From Bacillota bacterium (GTDB taxonomy: Bacteria > Bacillota > Clostridia > TANB77 > CAG-465), in the NCBI GenBank assembly GCA_023460235.1, contig JAEWRE010000058.1, positions 1-26,532 of the forward strand: a DNA stretch of 26,532 nucleotides, in the 5' to 3' direction. Under the pieces are notes generated by a model. The model ran no database searches and was not told the DNA's origin. It was given only the letters and a program-made list of their open reading frames with translations. Both the position numbers and the translations under genes were made by a program. Of the stretch, positions 6,505-14,070 are shown piece after piece; position 1 is the stretch's first letter, and each line of letters starts with the position of its first letter.

Positions 6505-7319
6505 TGAATGAAATACTAGAATTATTAAAATATCCATTTATTGTAAGAGCATTAATTGTTGGAATATGCATTTCGTTTACTGCTGCTATAATTGGTGTAA
6601 TACTTGTACAAAAAAAATATTCTATGATAGGACATGGACTTGGCGAGATTGGTTTTGCTGCATTATCACTTGCAGTAGCATTTAACCTTCCACCACTTTC
6701 AGTGTCAATACCACTTGTAATAATAGCCTCTTTTATAATAATGGGGATTAGCCAGAAAAAAGGAATTGAAGGTGATACAATAATTGCAATCGTATCTGCT
6801 AGTGCACTGGCATTTGGTGTAATAGTCACAGCAATAACAAAAGGATTTAATATAGATGTTTGTAATTATATGTTTGGAAGTATTCTTGCAATGACTAACA
6901 CAGACATAATTTTGAGCGTTGCACTTACAATAGTAGTTTTACTTGTATATTTCATATTTTATAATAGATTAGTACTTGTAACTTATGATGATAATTTTGC
7001 AAAAGCATCTGGAATAAACGTTACACTATATCAATTTATAATATCTGCAATAACAGCGCTTGTTGTTGTACTTGGAATGAGAATGATGGGAACTCTTATG
7101 ATATCTAGTATCATAGTATTTCCAGCAATAATATCAAAGAGATTGACTAATAGTTTTAAATCATTAGTTGTTGTATCTGGTATAATTTCAGTAATATGTT
7201 TTATAATTGGTATATTTGTATCATTCTTTATGAAGTTACCAACAGGTTCTAGCATAGTTCTTGTAAACATATTATTATTAATCATTGTTAATGTTGGAAA
7301 CAAATTAATAAAGGAGTGA
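6504..7319 (+). CDS. znuB: Metal ABC transporter permease (ZnuB, ABC-3 family)
   Basis: A 271-residue integral membrane protein with about eight hydrophobic segments that forms the channel of the zinc-type importer. Recognisable ABC-3 features are G-x-G-L-G-E-I-G near residue 46, a middle A-S-G-I-N segment (about 167), and a conserved M-R-M-M-G-T-L-M-I-S-S stretch near residue 191. It starts at the A of the ATPase stop codon, and its own stop overlaps the ribosome binding site of the next gene, so at least five genes (regulator, ATPase, permease and the next two) probably form one transcript. Confidence 0.92.
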   Translation: MNEILELLKYPFIVRALIVGICISFTAAIIGVILVQKKYSMIGHGLGEIGFAALSLAVAFNLPPLSVSIPLVIIASFIIMGISQKKGIEGDTIIAIVSASALAFGVIVTAITKGFNIDVCNYMFGSILAMTNTDIILSVALTIVVLLVYFIFYNRLVLVTYDDNFAKASGINVTLYQFIISAITALVVVLGMRMMGTLMISSIIVFPAIISKRLTNSFKSLVVVSGIISVICFIIGIFVSFFMKLPTGSSIVLVNILLLIIVNVGNKLIKE

Positions 7320-7323
7320 TGTG

Positions 7324-7809
7324 ATGAAAAAAGTTAAATTAATAATATTTGTAATCACAGTATGTATGATTATAGTAATTGCTTTATCATTATTACTTAA
7401 TTCAAAGGCTGCTAATGCTAATGGGGATAATCAAGTTGGAATATATGATGGTCAAAGTAAAAAAGTGGATATATATTTGAAAGATAATTATTTTGTTGGC
7501 CAAATAAATGATTTTTATACAAACTATAGCATGTATGTTGGAAAAACTATTAGCTATGAGGGGTATATTCTTTATTCTCCAAATAATGAAATTGGTGTAG
7601 TAAGAAATTACTATTGTTGTGGGCTTGACTCATATCCAGTAGGACTTGAATGTCTTAATTATACAGGAGAAAAGTTCAATGAAAAGGATTGGGTAAGAGT
7701 TACAGGAACTCTTATAACTCAAAAAGATGAGCAAGGACTTTTTCCCTCATTAACTGATGTAAAAATCGAGAAATTAGATGTTAGAGGACAAGAAACTGTA
7801 AATCAGTAA
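7324..7809 (+). CDS. Membrane-anchored DUF1980/YcgQ-like protein (TIGR03943-type core)
   Basis: A 161-residue protein with one N-terminal hydrophobic segment (about 6-25) and an extracytoplasmic domain. The core pattern Y-V-G-K-T-I-S-Y-E-G-Y (71-81), Y-Y-C-C-G-L-D-S-Y-P-V-G (96-107) and W-V-R-V-T-G-T-L (123-130) resembles the C-terminal half of YcgQ-type proteins. Those normally accompany a YcgR-type permease, but here the protein follows zinc-uptake genes and I see no such permease. The conserved C98-C99 and C110 could bind metal or form a disulfide. The ATG at 7324 has AAGGAG at a proper distance; a GTG at 7321 is possible. A role in zinc handling at the membrane is inferred from the operon. 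There is no lipobox. Confidence 0.7.
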   Translation: MKKVKLIIFVITVCMIIVIALSLLLNSKAANANGDNQVGIYDGQSKKVDIYLKDNYFVGQINDFYTNYSMYVGKTISYEGYILYSPNNEIGVVRNYYCCGLDSYPVGLECLNYTGEKFNEKDWVRVTGTLITQKDEQGLFPSLTDVKIEKLDVRGQETVNQ

Positions 7810-7832
7810 TTAAAATGAAATGGAGATATTAA

Positions 7833-8303
7833 ATGAAAATCAATTTTAAAAGCAGTAATTTTATAATTACATTAATATCAATAATTGTAATTATAATGGC
7901 AGTAATAATCTTTTTTATTTATAAGAGTAATATTGAATTTAATAACAGGGTTATTTCATTAAACTCAATAAATATTATAAAAGATTCTCCTGTTACAAGA
8001 ATAGCAATATTAGGTGGAAATTCTAAACATTTTGAGATAAATAAAAGTGAAGATATTAAGGAAATTTTAAATATAATTCAGGGCATGCAAATTAAATATT
8101 CTCCAGACTTTATTAATAATTCTTTATCAGAAGATGATCATAATTTTACATGTAAGGTAACAGTATATACTACTTGGGATGAACCGATATTAGAGATTAC
8201 TGTACTAGATAGTAATACAATAAAGTATAATAATTATTACTATACTGTTTCTGAAGGAACTTTTGATCTTGAAGGATTAGAAAATATTGCAAATAATATA
8301 TAA
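7833..8303 (+). CDS. Membrane-anchored protein of unknown function
   Basis: A 156-residue protein with one N-terminal membrane segment (about 11-30) and a roughly 120-residue external domain rich in beta-type sequence, including R-I-A-I-L-G-G-N (about 56-63) and T-V-Y-T-T-W-D-E-P (about 108-116). I do not recognise the family. It lies 23 bases after the DUF1980-like gene with TGGAG before its ATG, is cotranscribed with the metal uptake locus by position, and is followed by a terminator. A role in metal homeostasis is only inference from context. Confidence 0.7.
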   Translation: MKINFKSSNFIITLISIIVIIMAVIIFFIYKSNIEFNNRVISLNSINIIKDSPVTRIAILGGNSKHFEINKSEDIKEILNIIQGMQIKYSPDFINNSLSEDDHNFTCKVTVYTTWDEPILEITVLDSNTIKYNNYYYTVSEGTFDLEGLENIANNI

Positions 8304-8310
8304 TGTAATA

Positions 8311-8348
8311 AAAAACACTATACCAATTTTACTGGTATAGTATTTTTT
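8311..8348. terminator. Bidirectional terminator between converging genes
   Basis: A 9-bp stem pairs 8317-8325 with 8333-8341, flanked by an A run on the left and a T run on the right. It can end the metal operon on + and the thioredoxin gene on -. Confidence 0.85.
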
Positions 8349-8368
8349 CTCTTTATTTAAAATATTTA

Positions 8369-8917
8369 TTAAAGCTGATTATAAAAATTATAGAATCCAT
8401 CATAAGTTAGTTCACCTTTATGTGAATTTATTAGATTACCATTAGTGTCAAGTAATGCCATATATGGTATAGTAGTAACAGAAGGATCAACATTGCTTCT
8501 TATTTTTTTATCTTTATCAAATATTACAAACCATTTATATTCTTTTTCTTCTAAAAAATTTTTCATATCATCGACATTTTCATCATGAGATATAATTATA
8601 ACGTTATATTTATCAAAATCATTAATAAATTTATTTAATGCCTCAGCTTCATTTTGACAGTGTTTACACCAAGTTGCCATAAATACTACCATTGTTCTTT
8701 CTTTTTTGCTTATGTAGTTATTTAAAAGTGTATCATCTACATTTTCAATTATATATGTATTTCTTTTAGAAGTTTCTACGTAATTAGTTGAATCAAAAAG
8801 ATCTTTACCATATTTTTTAAAAATAATAGACACAGTTATTAAAATTATAACTAACAATAATACGGCTAATATAATATATATTTTTTTGTTCTTTAACTTA
8901 TTAAGCAATTTTATCAC
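8369..8917 (-). CDS. Membrane-anchored thioredoxin-like protein (TlpA/ResA type)
   Basis: A 182-residue protein with an N-terminal membrane anchor (about 13-33) and a thioredoxin fold outside the cell. The redox motif is W-C-K-H-C (C84, C87) and the cis-proline is P151 (T-T-I-P-Y-M). ResA/TlpA proteins reduce disulfides outside the membrane, for instance during cytochrome or spore maturation; the partner is not visible here. The first in-frame start is GTG at 8917-8915 and lacks a Shine-Dalgarno sequence. The promoter's -10 box ends only 7 bases before it, so the mRNA is probably leaderless. It converges on the metal operon and shares its terminator. Confidence 0.85.
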   Translation of the reverse strand: MIKLLNKLKNKKIYIILAVLLLVIILITVSIIFKKYGKDLFDSTNYVETSKRNTYIIENVDDTLLNNYISKKERTMVVFMATWCKHCQNEAEALNKFINDFDKYNVIIISHDENVDDMKNFLEEKEYKWFVIFDKDKKIRSNVDPSVTTIPYMALLDTNGNLINSHKGELTYDGFYNFYNQL

Positions 8918-8924
8918 CAGTTTA

Positions 8925-8953
8925 ATTATATACTATAAATGTCTAAAAAACAA
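8925..8953 (-). promoter_or_regulatory. Promoter for the thioredoxin-like gene, giving a probable leaderless mRNA
   Basis: On the - strand, TTGTTT (8953-8948), a 17-base spacer, and TATAAT (8930-8925). Only 7 bases separate the -10 box from the GTG, about the usual distance to the transcription start itself. Confidence 0.65.
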
Positions 8954-8989
8954 TAAATGTAGTAAGAATAGTAAAATATAGATATATAA

Positions 8990-9018
8990 TTGAAAAAAAC
9001 AAAAGAATAGTATATAAT
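8990..9018 (+). promoter_or_regulatory. Promoter for cysS
   Basis: TTGAAA at 8990-8995, a 17-base spacer, and TATAAT at 9013-9018. The leader is only about 30 bases, too short for a T-box. Confidence 0.75.
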
Positions 9019-9053
9019 ATATAATACATATACTTAAATTAGAAGGTGAAAAT

Positions 9054-10448
9054 ATGATAAATTTATATAATACAATGTCAAGAAGTAAAGAGGAATTTAA
9101 ACCAATAGATCAAAAGAATAATATAGTCGAAATATATACATGTGGACCTACAGTATATAATTTTGCTCATATAGGTAATATGAGAGCATATATTTTCATG
9201 GATACTTTGCGTAAAGTACTAAAGTATAATGGATACAAACTAAATCATGTTATGAATTTAACAGATGTAGGACATATGACTTCAGATGCTGATGAAGGCG
9301 AAGATAAGATGCAGAAATCTGCTAGAGAACAAAAAAGAAGTGTATACGAAATTGCAGAGGAATATACAGAAGCATTTTTAAGTGATATAGATTCACTTAA
9401 TGTTGAAAGACCAGAGCATATAGTAAAAGCAACAGACCATATAAAGGAAATGGAAGAATATGTAAAAGAAATATTAAAAAATGGATATGCATATGAGACT
9501 TCAAAAGGAATATATTTTGATACATCAAAGTTAAAATCATATGGTGAGCTTTCAGGTGTAGATTTAAATAATCAAAAAGCAGGTGCTAGGATAGAAGTAG
9601 ATCATGAGAAAAAAAATCCTCTTGATTTTGCATTATGGATTAAGGCTCCAGAAGAACACATAATGAAATGGAATAGCTTTTTTGGAGTATGCTATCCAGG
9701 ATGGCATATTGAATGTAGTGCTATGTCAAGAAAATATCTTGGAGAACATTTTGATATTCATACTGGTGGAGTTGATCATATTCCGATACATCATGAAAAT
9801 GAAATTGCACAATCTAAGGGCGCTACTGGTATAAATCCTGCTAACTATTGGATGCATGTTGAATTCTTACTTGTTGATGGTGGGAAAATGTCTAAAAGCC
9901 TAGGAAATGTTTACAGAATAGTAGATTTAGAAGATAAAGGAATTGAAGCACTTGCTTATAGATATTTTACATTTATATCACATTATAGAAATAAACTAAA
10001 CTTTACATGGGATGGAATAAAGTCTGCTCAAATATCTTTAAATAGATTAAGAGAAACTACTCTTTCACATAAAGGTATAGAGAATGAAATAGATATTAGA
10101 ACTATTGAAGAATATGAGAAACGTTTTTTGGATGCTCTAAATGATGATATAAATATTCCAATGGCAGTTTCTATTTGCTGGGAAGTGGCAAGAGAAAATA
10201 TAAAATCGAATGATTATTATAAATTACTTAAGAAATTTGATGAAGTTTTATCACTAGAAATAGATAAAGTACAAGAGGAAAAAGACGAAATAGAATTACC
10301 AAGTGAAGTTATCGATATATTGGAAAGAAGAAAAACTGCAAGAGAAAATAAAGATTTTAATCTTTCCGACATATTAAGAGACGAATTGAAGGATCATGGA
10401 TATATTGTTATAGATTCAAAAGAAGGTCAAAAGGTAGAGAAGGTGTAA
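9054..10448 (+). CDS. cysS: Cysteinyl-tRNA synthetase
   Basis: A 464-residue class I aminoacyl-tRNA synthetase that charges tRNA-Cys. The catalytic H-I-G-N is at 39-42 and K-M-S-K-S at 278-282. The four zinc ligands that recognise cysteine are all present: C30, C221, H246 and E250, spaced as in the E. coli enzyme. A C-terminal DALR-like helical region with R-K-T-A-R-x-N-K-D-F (about 425-434) binds the tRNA. AGAAGGTG precedes the ATG. The FemAB gene begins 6 bases after the stop, so the two are cotranscribed. Full length, no anomalies. Confidence 0.97.
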   Translation: MINLYNTMSRSKEEFKPIDQKNNIVEIYTCGPTVYNFAHIGNMRAYIFMDTLRKVLKYNGYKLNHVMNLTDVGHMTSDADEGEDKMQKSAREQKRSVYEIAEEYTEAFLSDIDSLNVERPEHIVKATDHIKEMEEYVKEILKNGYAYETSKGIYFDTSKLKSYGELSGVDLNNQKAGARIEVDHEKKNPLDFALWIKAPEEHIMKWNSFFGVCYPGWHIECSAMSRKYLGEHFDIHTGGVDHIPIHHENEIAQSKGATGINPANYWMHVEFLLVDGGKMSKSLGNVYRIVDLEDKGIEALAYRYFTFISHYRNKLNFTWDGIKSAQISLNRLRETTLSHKGIENEIDIRTIEEYEKRFLDALNDDINIPMAVSICWEVARENIKSNDYYKLLKKFDEVLSLEIDKVQEEKDEIELPSEVIDILERRKTARENKDFNLSDILRDELKDHGYIVIDSKEGQKVEKV

Positions 10449-10454
10449 ATAAAC

Positions 10455-11513
10455 ATGCCAATATTGGATAAAAATAATAAAGAACAAGTTGAAAAGTATA
10501 AGAAATTTTTAAATAGTAGTGAATATACTAAACTTACGCAAGCTTTAGAATGGGGAAAAGTGAAAAAAGAATGGAATCAAGAAGCGGTATATTTAGAAGA
10601 AAATGGCCAAATAATTGCAGGAATGACTATTCTTCTTGAAAAAGTGCCACACTTTAATTCATATCTTATGTATGCTCCAAGAGGTCCTGTATGCGATTGT
10701 TGTAACATTGAATTAGTAAATTTATTAATGAATGATGTAAATAATATAGCAAAAAAATATAATGCATTTTGTATGAAATTTGATCCAGCTATAAGATATA
10801 GTAAAGATATAGAAGATTTATATAAAAAAAATGGATATATTACATCTGGTTTAAGTACTGATCATGATAGACTTATACAGCCAGAGTATGATGCTATTTT
10901 AGATATAGATAATATAAGCGAAGAAGAACTCATTAAGAGATTTTCTGAGAAAACTAGATACAATATAAGGCTTTCTTCAAGAAAAGGCGTAGAAGTATAT
11001 TATTCTAATAGCAAAGAAGATTTAAAAATATTTTATGAATTATATAAAATTACAACTATAAGAGATAAAATAGGATGCAGAAGTTATGAATATTTTGAAC
11101 AAATGCTTGATGCATATGATAATGAACATATAAGAGTATATATTGCAAAAAATGAGAATGATTATCTTTCTGCTGCTATTGCAGTTACATATGGTACTGA
11201 AATGTTTTATCTTTATGGAGCTAGCTCAAACGAAAAAAGAAACCTGATGCCTAATTATCTAATGCAATGGGAAATGATTAAATGGGGCATTGAAAAGAAC
11301 TGTAAAACGTATAACTTTGGTGGAATAATAAATCTAAATAAAGATGATGGACTATATAAATTTAAAACTGGTTTTTGTAAAGAGGAAGGCATATTTAGAT
11401 ATATTGGAGAAATAAATAAAGTTTATGATAAGAAAATATATTTTGCCTATGACAGAATATTTCCGCTTATAAAAAAAATAAAAAGGAAAGTTAGAAAATT
11501 TAAATCAGAATAA
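10455..11513 (+). CDS. FemAB-family aminoacyl-tRNA:peptidoglycan transferase
   Basis: A 352-residue cytoplasmic transferase of the FemA/FemX/MurM family, which uses aminoacyl-tRNA to add the amino acids of the peptidoglycan interpeptide bridge. It shows two GNAT-like lobes. The first contains L-T-Q-A-L-E-W-G-K-V-K (27-37) and a Y-A-P-R-G-P-V segment (about 74-80). The second contains F-S-E-K-T-R-Y-N-I-R-L (about 163-173), Y-L-Y-G-A-S-S (about 253-259), P-N-Y-L-M-Q-W (about 267-273) and Y-N-F-G-G-I (about 290-295). The amino acid added cannot be read from sequence. It follows cysS by 6 bases, its GAAGGTG site lying across the cysS stop region. The insertion helices that bind tRNA in FemA appear short. 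Confidence 0.88.
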   Translation: MPILDKNNKEQVEKYKKFLNSSEYTKLTQALEWGKVKKEWNQEAVYLEENGQIIAGMTILLEKVPHFNSYLMYAPRGPVCDCCNIELVNLLMNDVNNIAKKYNAFCMKFDPAIRYSKDIEDLYKKNGYITSGLSTDHDRLIQPEYDAILDIDNISEEELIKRFSEKTRYNIRLSSRKGVEVYYSNSKEDLKIFYELYKITTIRDKIGCRSYEYFEQMLDAYDNEHIRVYIAKNENDYLSAAIAVTYGTEMFYLYGASSNEKRNLMPNYLMQWEMIKWGIEKNCKTYNFGGIINLNKDDGLYKFKTGFCKEEGIFRYIGEINKVYDKKIYFAYDRIFPLIKKIKRKVRKFKSE

Positions 11514-11554
11514 AAAAATAATTATTTCATATTATATATTTAAAGGAGGAGTTT

Positions 11555-12115
11555 ATGGCAAAACAAATTTGGAAACCTGGTACACTAGTGTATCCTATTC
11601 CGGCTGCACTTATAACTTGTGGCGATGAAAATGTAAAAAATGTATTTACAGTTGCATGGACTGGGACTATTTGTACAGATCCAGCTATGACATATATATC
11701 TGTTAGAAAAGAGAGATATTCATATGATATTATAGCAAGAACTGGTGAATTTTGTATTAACTTAACAAATGAAGATTTAGCATATGCTACAGATTTTTGT
11801 GGAGTAAAATCTGGAAGAGATATTGATAAATTTAAAGAAATGAATTTAACTCCTGAAAAATGTAATAAAATAAATGCGCCTATGATTAAAGAAAGTCCTA
11901 TAAATATAGAATGTAAAGTGAAAGAAATTAAAGAATTAGGTTCTCATGATATGTTTATTGCTGAAGTTTTAGCTGTAAATGTTGATGAAAAATATTTTGA
12001 TGAAACAAATAAGTTTGATATGCAAAATTGTAAACTTATTGCATATTCACATGGAGCATACTATAAACTGGGAGAAAAAATAGGTACATTTGGATATTCA
12101 GTAAAGAAAAAATAA
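11555..12115 (+). CDS. Flavin reductase-like FMN-binding protein (DIM6/NTAB family)
   Basis: A 186-residue split-barrel flavoprotein. The N-terminal P-G-T-L-V-Y-P-I-P-A-A-L-I-T-C pattern (8-22) and the F-T-V-A-W-T-G-T-I-C-T-D-P segment (31-43) are characteristic of the family in Firmicutes and archaea, where members bind FMN and reduce it or use it in small redox reactions. Several cysteines (C22, C40, C58, C82) are present. AAAGGAGGAG gives a very strong ribosome binding site. It lies 41 bases after the FemAB gene and could be cotranscribed. No partner oxygenase is near, so the electron acceptor is unknown. Confidence 0.87.
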   Translation: MAKQIWKPGTLVYPIPAALITCGDENVKNVFTVAWTGTICTDPAMTYISVRKERYSYDIIARTGEFCINLTNEDLAYATDFCGVKSGRDIDKFKEMNLTPEKCNKINAPMIKESPINIECKVKEIKELGSHDMFIAEVLAVNVDEKYFDETNKFDMQNCKLIAYSHGAYYKLGEKIGTFGYSVKKK

Positions 12116-12204
12116 AATCAAAGTAACAAATATGAGATATAACAAATATAAATGATTGAAAGAAATTCATGTTACATAAATTTGATGAAAAACTGATTTT
12201 TGTA

Positions 12205-12233
12205 TTGACAAAGAATAAAATATATTATATAGT
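12205..12233 (+). promoter_or_regulatory. Strong promoter for the 12336 leader and gene
   Basis: A perfect TTGACA at 12205-12210, a 17-base spacer, and TATAGT at 12228-12233. Transcription would start near 12240, giving a leader of about 95 bases. Confidence 0.75.
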
Positions 12234-12239
12234 AAGGGT

Positions 12240-12318
12240 AAATAAAAACACAGTCTAAGAATTAATTATTTAAAGAGATTATCTATTTTCTTTTTATAAT
12301 GTTCTTAGACTCTTTTTT
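12240..12318 (+). promoter_or_regulatory. Leader RNA ending in an intrinsic terminator (candidate attenuator or small RNA)
   Basis: A 10-bp perfect stem pairs 12252-12261 with 12302-12311 and is followed by TCTTTTTT (12311-12318). The 40-base region inside can extend the pairing (an A-T-T-A-T segment against its complement near 12296) and form a smaller hairpin. The strong promoter starts just upstream, and the ribosome binding site of the next gene (AAGGAGG, about 12321) comes directly after the T run. So transcripts either stop as a roughly 78-base RNA or read through into the gene. There is no ATG leader peptide. It matches no riboswitch class that I recognise. Confidence 0.6.
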
Positions 12319-12335
12319 ATAAGGAGGTAAAAACT

Positions 12336-12926
12336 ATGGTAGAAGAACTTGTATTAGACTCAAAATATTATCAACTTTATGAAACTGGTGAAACTATTAG
12401 AAAAAAGAAAAAGAGAGGGCGGAAAGCTAGGAATGTAAACATTGCTTTTGTAAATGAGCTAATAAAAATCTATGAAATAAATCAGCAAAGGAAAATTGAT
12501 ACAAAATTAAAAGAATGTATTAAATATAAAAACGAACAATTAGCTCTTTTGGCAAGAAATAACAATGATAATATATATTTTATAAATACATTAAGAATAC
12601 CACGTAAGCAATCAATTGCAAAAAAAATGAAAAAACCAAAGAAAAATATGTCAATTTCCAGAAACGATATTTATATAATATATAACGCACTTGATGATAA
12701 TACATTTGAATGCAAATGTTGTAAAAGTTTTAATAATAATGGGAAGCTTGAAAAATATTATGAGAATCATAGTATTAAATATATATCGAGATTGTTATGG
12801 ACTGCATCTCAACTTAATGGTGATTTATTAAAATTATTTTGCAGCATACCAGATGTAGCATTCATTATTAAAAGAATTGAGGAAGATAGCTTTTCTACAT
12901 TTGAAAATTATATTATAAATTATTGA
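12336..12926 (+). CDS. Unknown basic protein with a cysteine cluster
   Basis: A 196-residue soluble protein I do not recognise. The N-terminal part is very basic, with K-K-K-K-R-G-R-K-A-R (about 24-33) and K-K-M-K-K-P-K-K-N (about 96-104), which suggests nucleic acid binding. A compact E-C-K-C-C-K (about 125-130) could hold a metal. The C-terminal third is helical. AAGGAGG before the ATG makes translation strong. Expression probably depends on passing the leader terminator at 12252-12318, and the stop codon TGA overlaps the downstream terminator. A protein that binds its own leader is one reading, but nothing in the sequence proves it. Confidence 0.7.
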   Translation: MVEELVLDSKYYQLYETGETIRKKKKRGRKARNVNIAFVNELIKIYEINQQRKIDTKLKECIKYKNEQLALLARNNNDNIYFINTLRIPRKQSIAKKMKKPKKNMSISRNDIYIIYNALDDNTFECKCCKSFNNNGKLEKYYENHSIKYISRLLWTASQLNGDLLKLFCSIPDVAFIIKRIEEDSFSTFENYIINY

Positions 12927-12945
12927 GCGCTTAGGCGCTCTTTTT
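12925..12945 (+). terminator. GC-rich intrinsic terminator overlapping the stop codon
   Basis: GAGCGC (12925-12930) pairs with GCGCTC (12935-12940) around a 4-base loop, followed by five T and a further T-rich tail. The hairpin shares two bases with the TGA stop of the 12336 gene. Confidence 0.9.
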
Positions 12946-13007
12946 ATTTTTTATATTTTGAATATCAAAAAACAAAGTTGCAAATAATACTTTTGAGGTG
13001 TATTAAA

Positions 13008-13445
13008 ATGAGAGATGAACTTGAACTATTAGAATATATATTTCAAAATTCTAAAATAGCGGTTGAAAGTATTATGAGGATAAGAAAAGAGAGAAAAAAA
13101 ATAGATGATTTAGATAATTTATTAAAAGATATGATATTAAATTACAGAAAAATAGGAAATGCATCAAGAACAATGATAGAAAGAAGAACAAAAAAAGCAA
13201 GAGATATTGGAATTCTATCAAGGCTTGCAACATATATGAATATAAAATTAAGTGGAATAACTGAAGAAAGTATATCAAGCGTTGCTACTATGCTAATACA
13301 AGCTTGTTCTATGGGAAAAAATGAAATAACAAATAAAATTAATGAATATAAAATAAAAAGCAAAAATGTAAATAATGTGGCAAATAGACTACTTCAATTA
13401 GAAGAACAAAATATAGAAAGATTAAAAGTATTTTTGAAAAGTTAA
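13008..13445 (+). CDS. Small all-helical protein (ferritin-like appearance), unknown function
   Basis: A 145-residue protein predicted to be almost entirely alpha helical. The N-terminal L-E-L-L-E-Y-I-F-Q-N-S-K and the C-terminal L-L-Q-L-E-E-Q-N-I-E-R-L-K-V-F-L-K pattern resemble, from memory, small four-helix Firmicutes proteins of ferritin-like shape. Between these, T-K-K-A-R-D-I-G-I-L-S-R-L-A and Q-A-C-S-M-G form the middle helices. I do not see the paired E-x-x-H iron ligands of true ferritins, so metal binding is unlikely. It is more basic than the homologues I recall. The ATG at 13008 has GAGGTG 7 bases before it; an earlier in-frame start at 12978 lacks one. Confidence 0.65.
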   Translation: MRDELELLEYIFQNSKIAVESIMRIRKERKKIDDLDNLLKDMILNYRKIGNASRTMIERRTKKARDIGILSRLATYMNIKLSGITEESISSVATMLIQACSMGKNEITNKINEYKIKSKNVNNVANRLLQLEEQNIERLKVFLKS

Positions 13446-13518
13446 GAATTATTAGCAATCATATAATTTCTGCTTAAGCATAATATGTAATAAATATATT
13501 ATGAAGGAAGGTATTTAT

Positions 13519-13956
13519 ATGTTTGATGATATAATAAATAAATTAAAAAATAATTTTTCATTTAATGGTGGTAAAACAAATCAAGGTAATAGGAGAAGAA
13601 ATTTTGGTTTTTCAAATAGATTTAGGAGTCAACTAAATTATAAGCTTATATCTTATGAACAAGCAAAAAATATGATTGAAAATGGTGAAGCTTTACTTAT
13701 TGATGTTAGAAGTCAAGCTGAATTTGATAATATACATATTAAAAATGCAATAAATATACCAGTAAATAACATTGAACAAGAAATTTTATCATATGATAAA
13801 ATGAAAAGTGTTATTGTATATTGTGCTACTGGAACAAGAAGTAAGAATGCAATACAAATATTAAATTCTCTTGGATATAATTCCATTTTTATTTGGGAAT
13901 ATGCTTCTCTATCAAATTTCCCATATAAAGATATGATAGTATATAAACAAAGTTAA
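13519..13956 (+). CDS. Single-domain rhodanese-like protein
   Basis: A 145-residue protein. The first 40 residues are a basic, Asn/Arg-rich tail (R-R-R-N-F-G-F-S-N-R-F-R). The rhodanese domain then runs from about 43 to 143, with D-V-R-S (62-65), the active cysteine C102 in the loop C-A-T-G-T-R-S (102-108), and the closing L-G-Y segment (about 118). Such domains carry sulfur as a persulfide for sulfur transfer or redox sensing. There is no signal peptide, so it is cytosolic. The ATG at 13519 is chosen for the AAGGAAGG site at 13504-13511. Neighbours give no clear partner. Confidence 0.85.
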   Translation: MFDDIINKLKNNFSFNGGKTNQGNRRRNFGFSNRFRSQLNYKLISYEQAKNMIENGEALLIDVRSQAEFDNIHIKNAINIPVNNIEQEILSYDKMKSVIVYCATGTRSKNAIQILNSLGYNSIFIWEYASLSNFPYKDMIVYKQS

Positions 13957-13995
13957 ATGTAATCAAAATGTAATATAAATGAAATCGAAATGCAG

Positions 13996-14024
13996 TTGAT
14001 TTTCCAACAATATTTAGTTATAAT
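13996..14024 (+). promoter_or_regulatory. Promoter for the FWxNEWxLF repeat gene
   Basis: TTGATT at 13996-14001, a 17-base spacer, and TATAAT at 14019-14024, 46 bases before the start codon at 14071. Confidence 0.65.
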
Positions 14025-14070
14025 ATGAAAAAGAAGATGAATTTTTAAGAAAACAAAAGAGGTGTATTAT

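Noticed and set aside
8990..9053. T-box riboswitch before cysS.
   Set aside because: The promoter leaves only about 30 bases of leader and there is no T-box sequence or terminator.
13008..13445. Ferritin or rubrerythrin function for the helical protein.
   Set aside because: The paired E-x-x-H iron ligands are not visible.
13453..13500. Sigma-G-like promoter before the rhodanese gene (GCATAATATG).
   Set aside because: No matching -35 element at 16-18 bases upstream.
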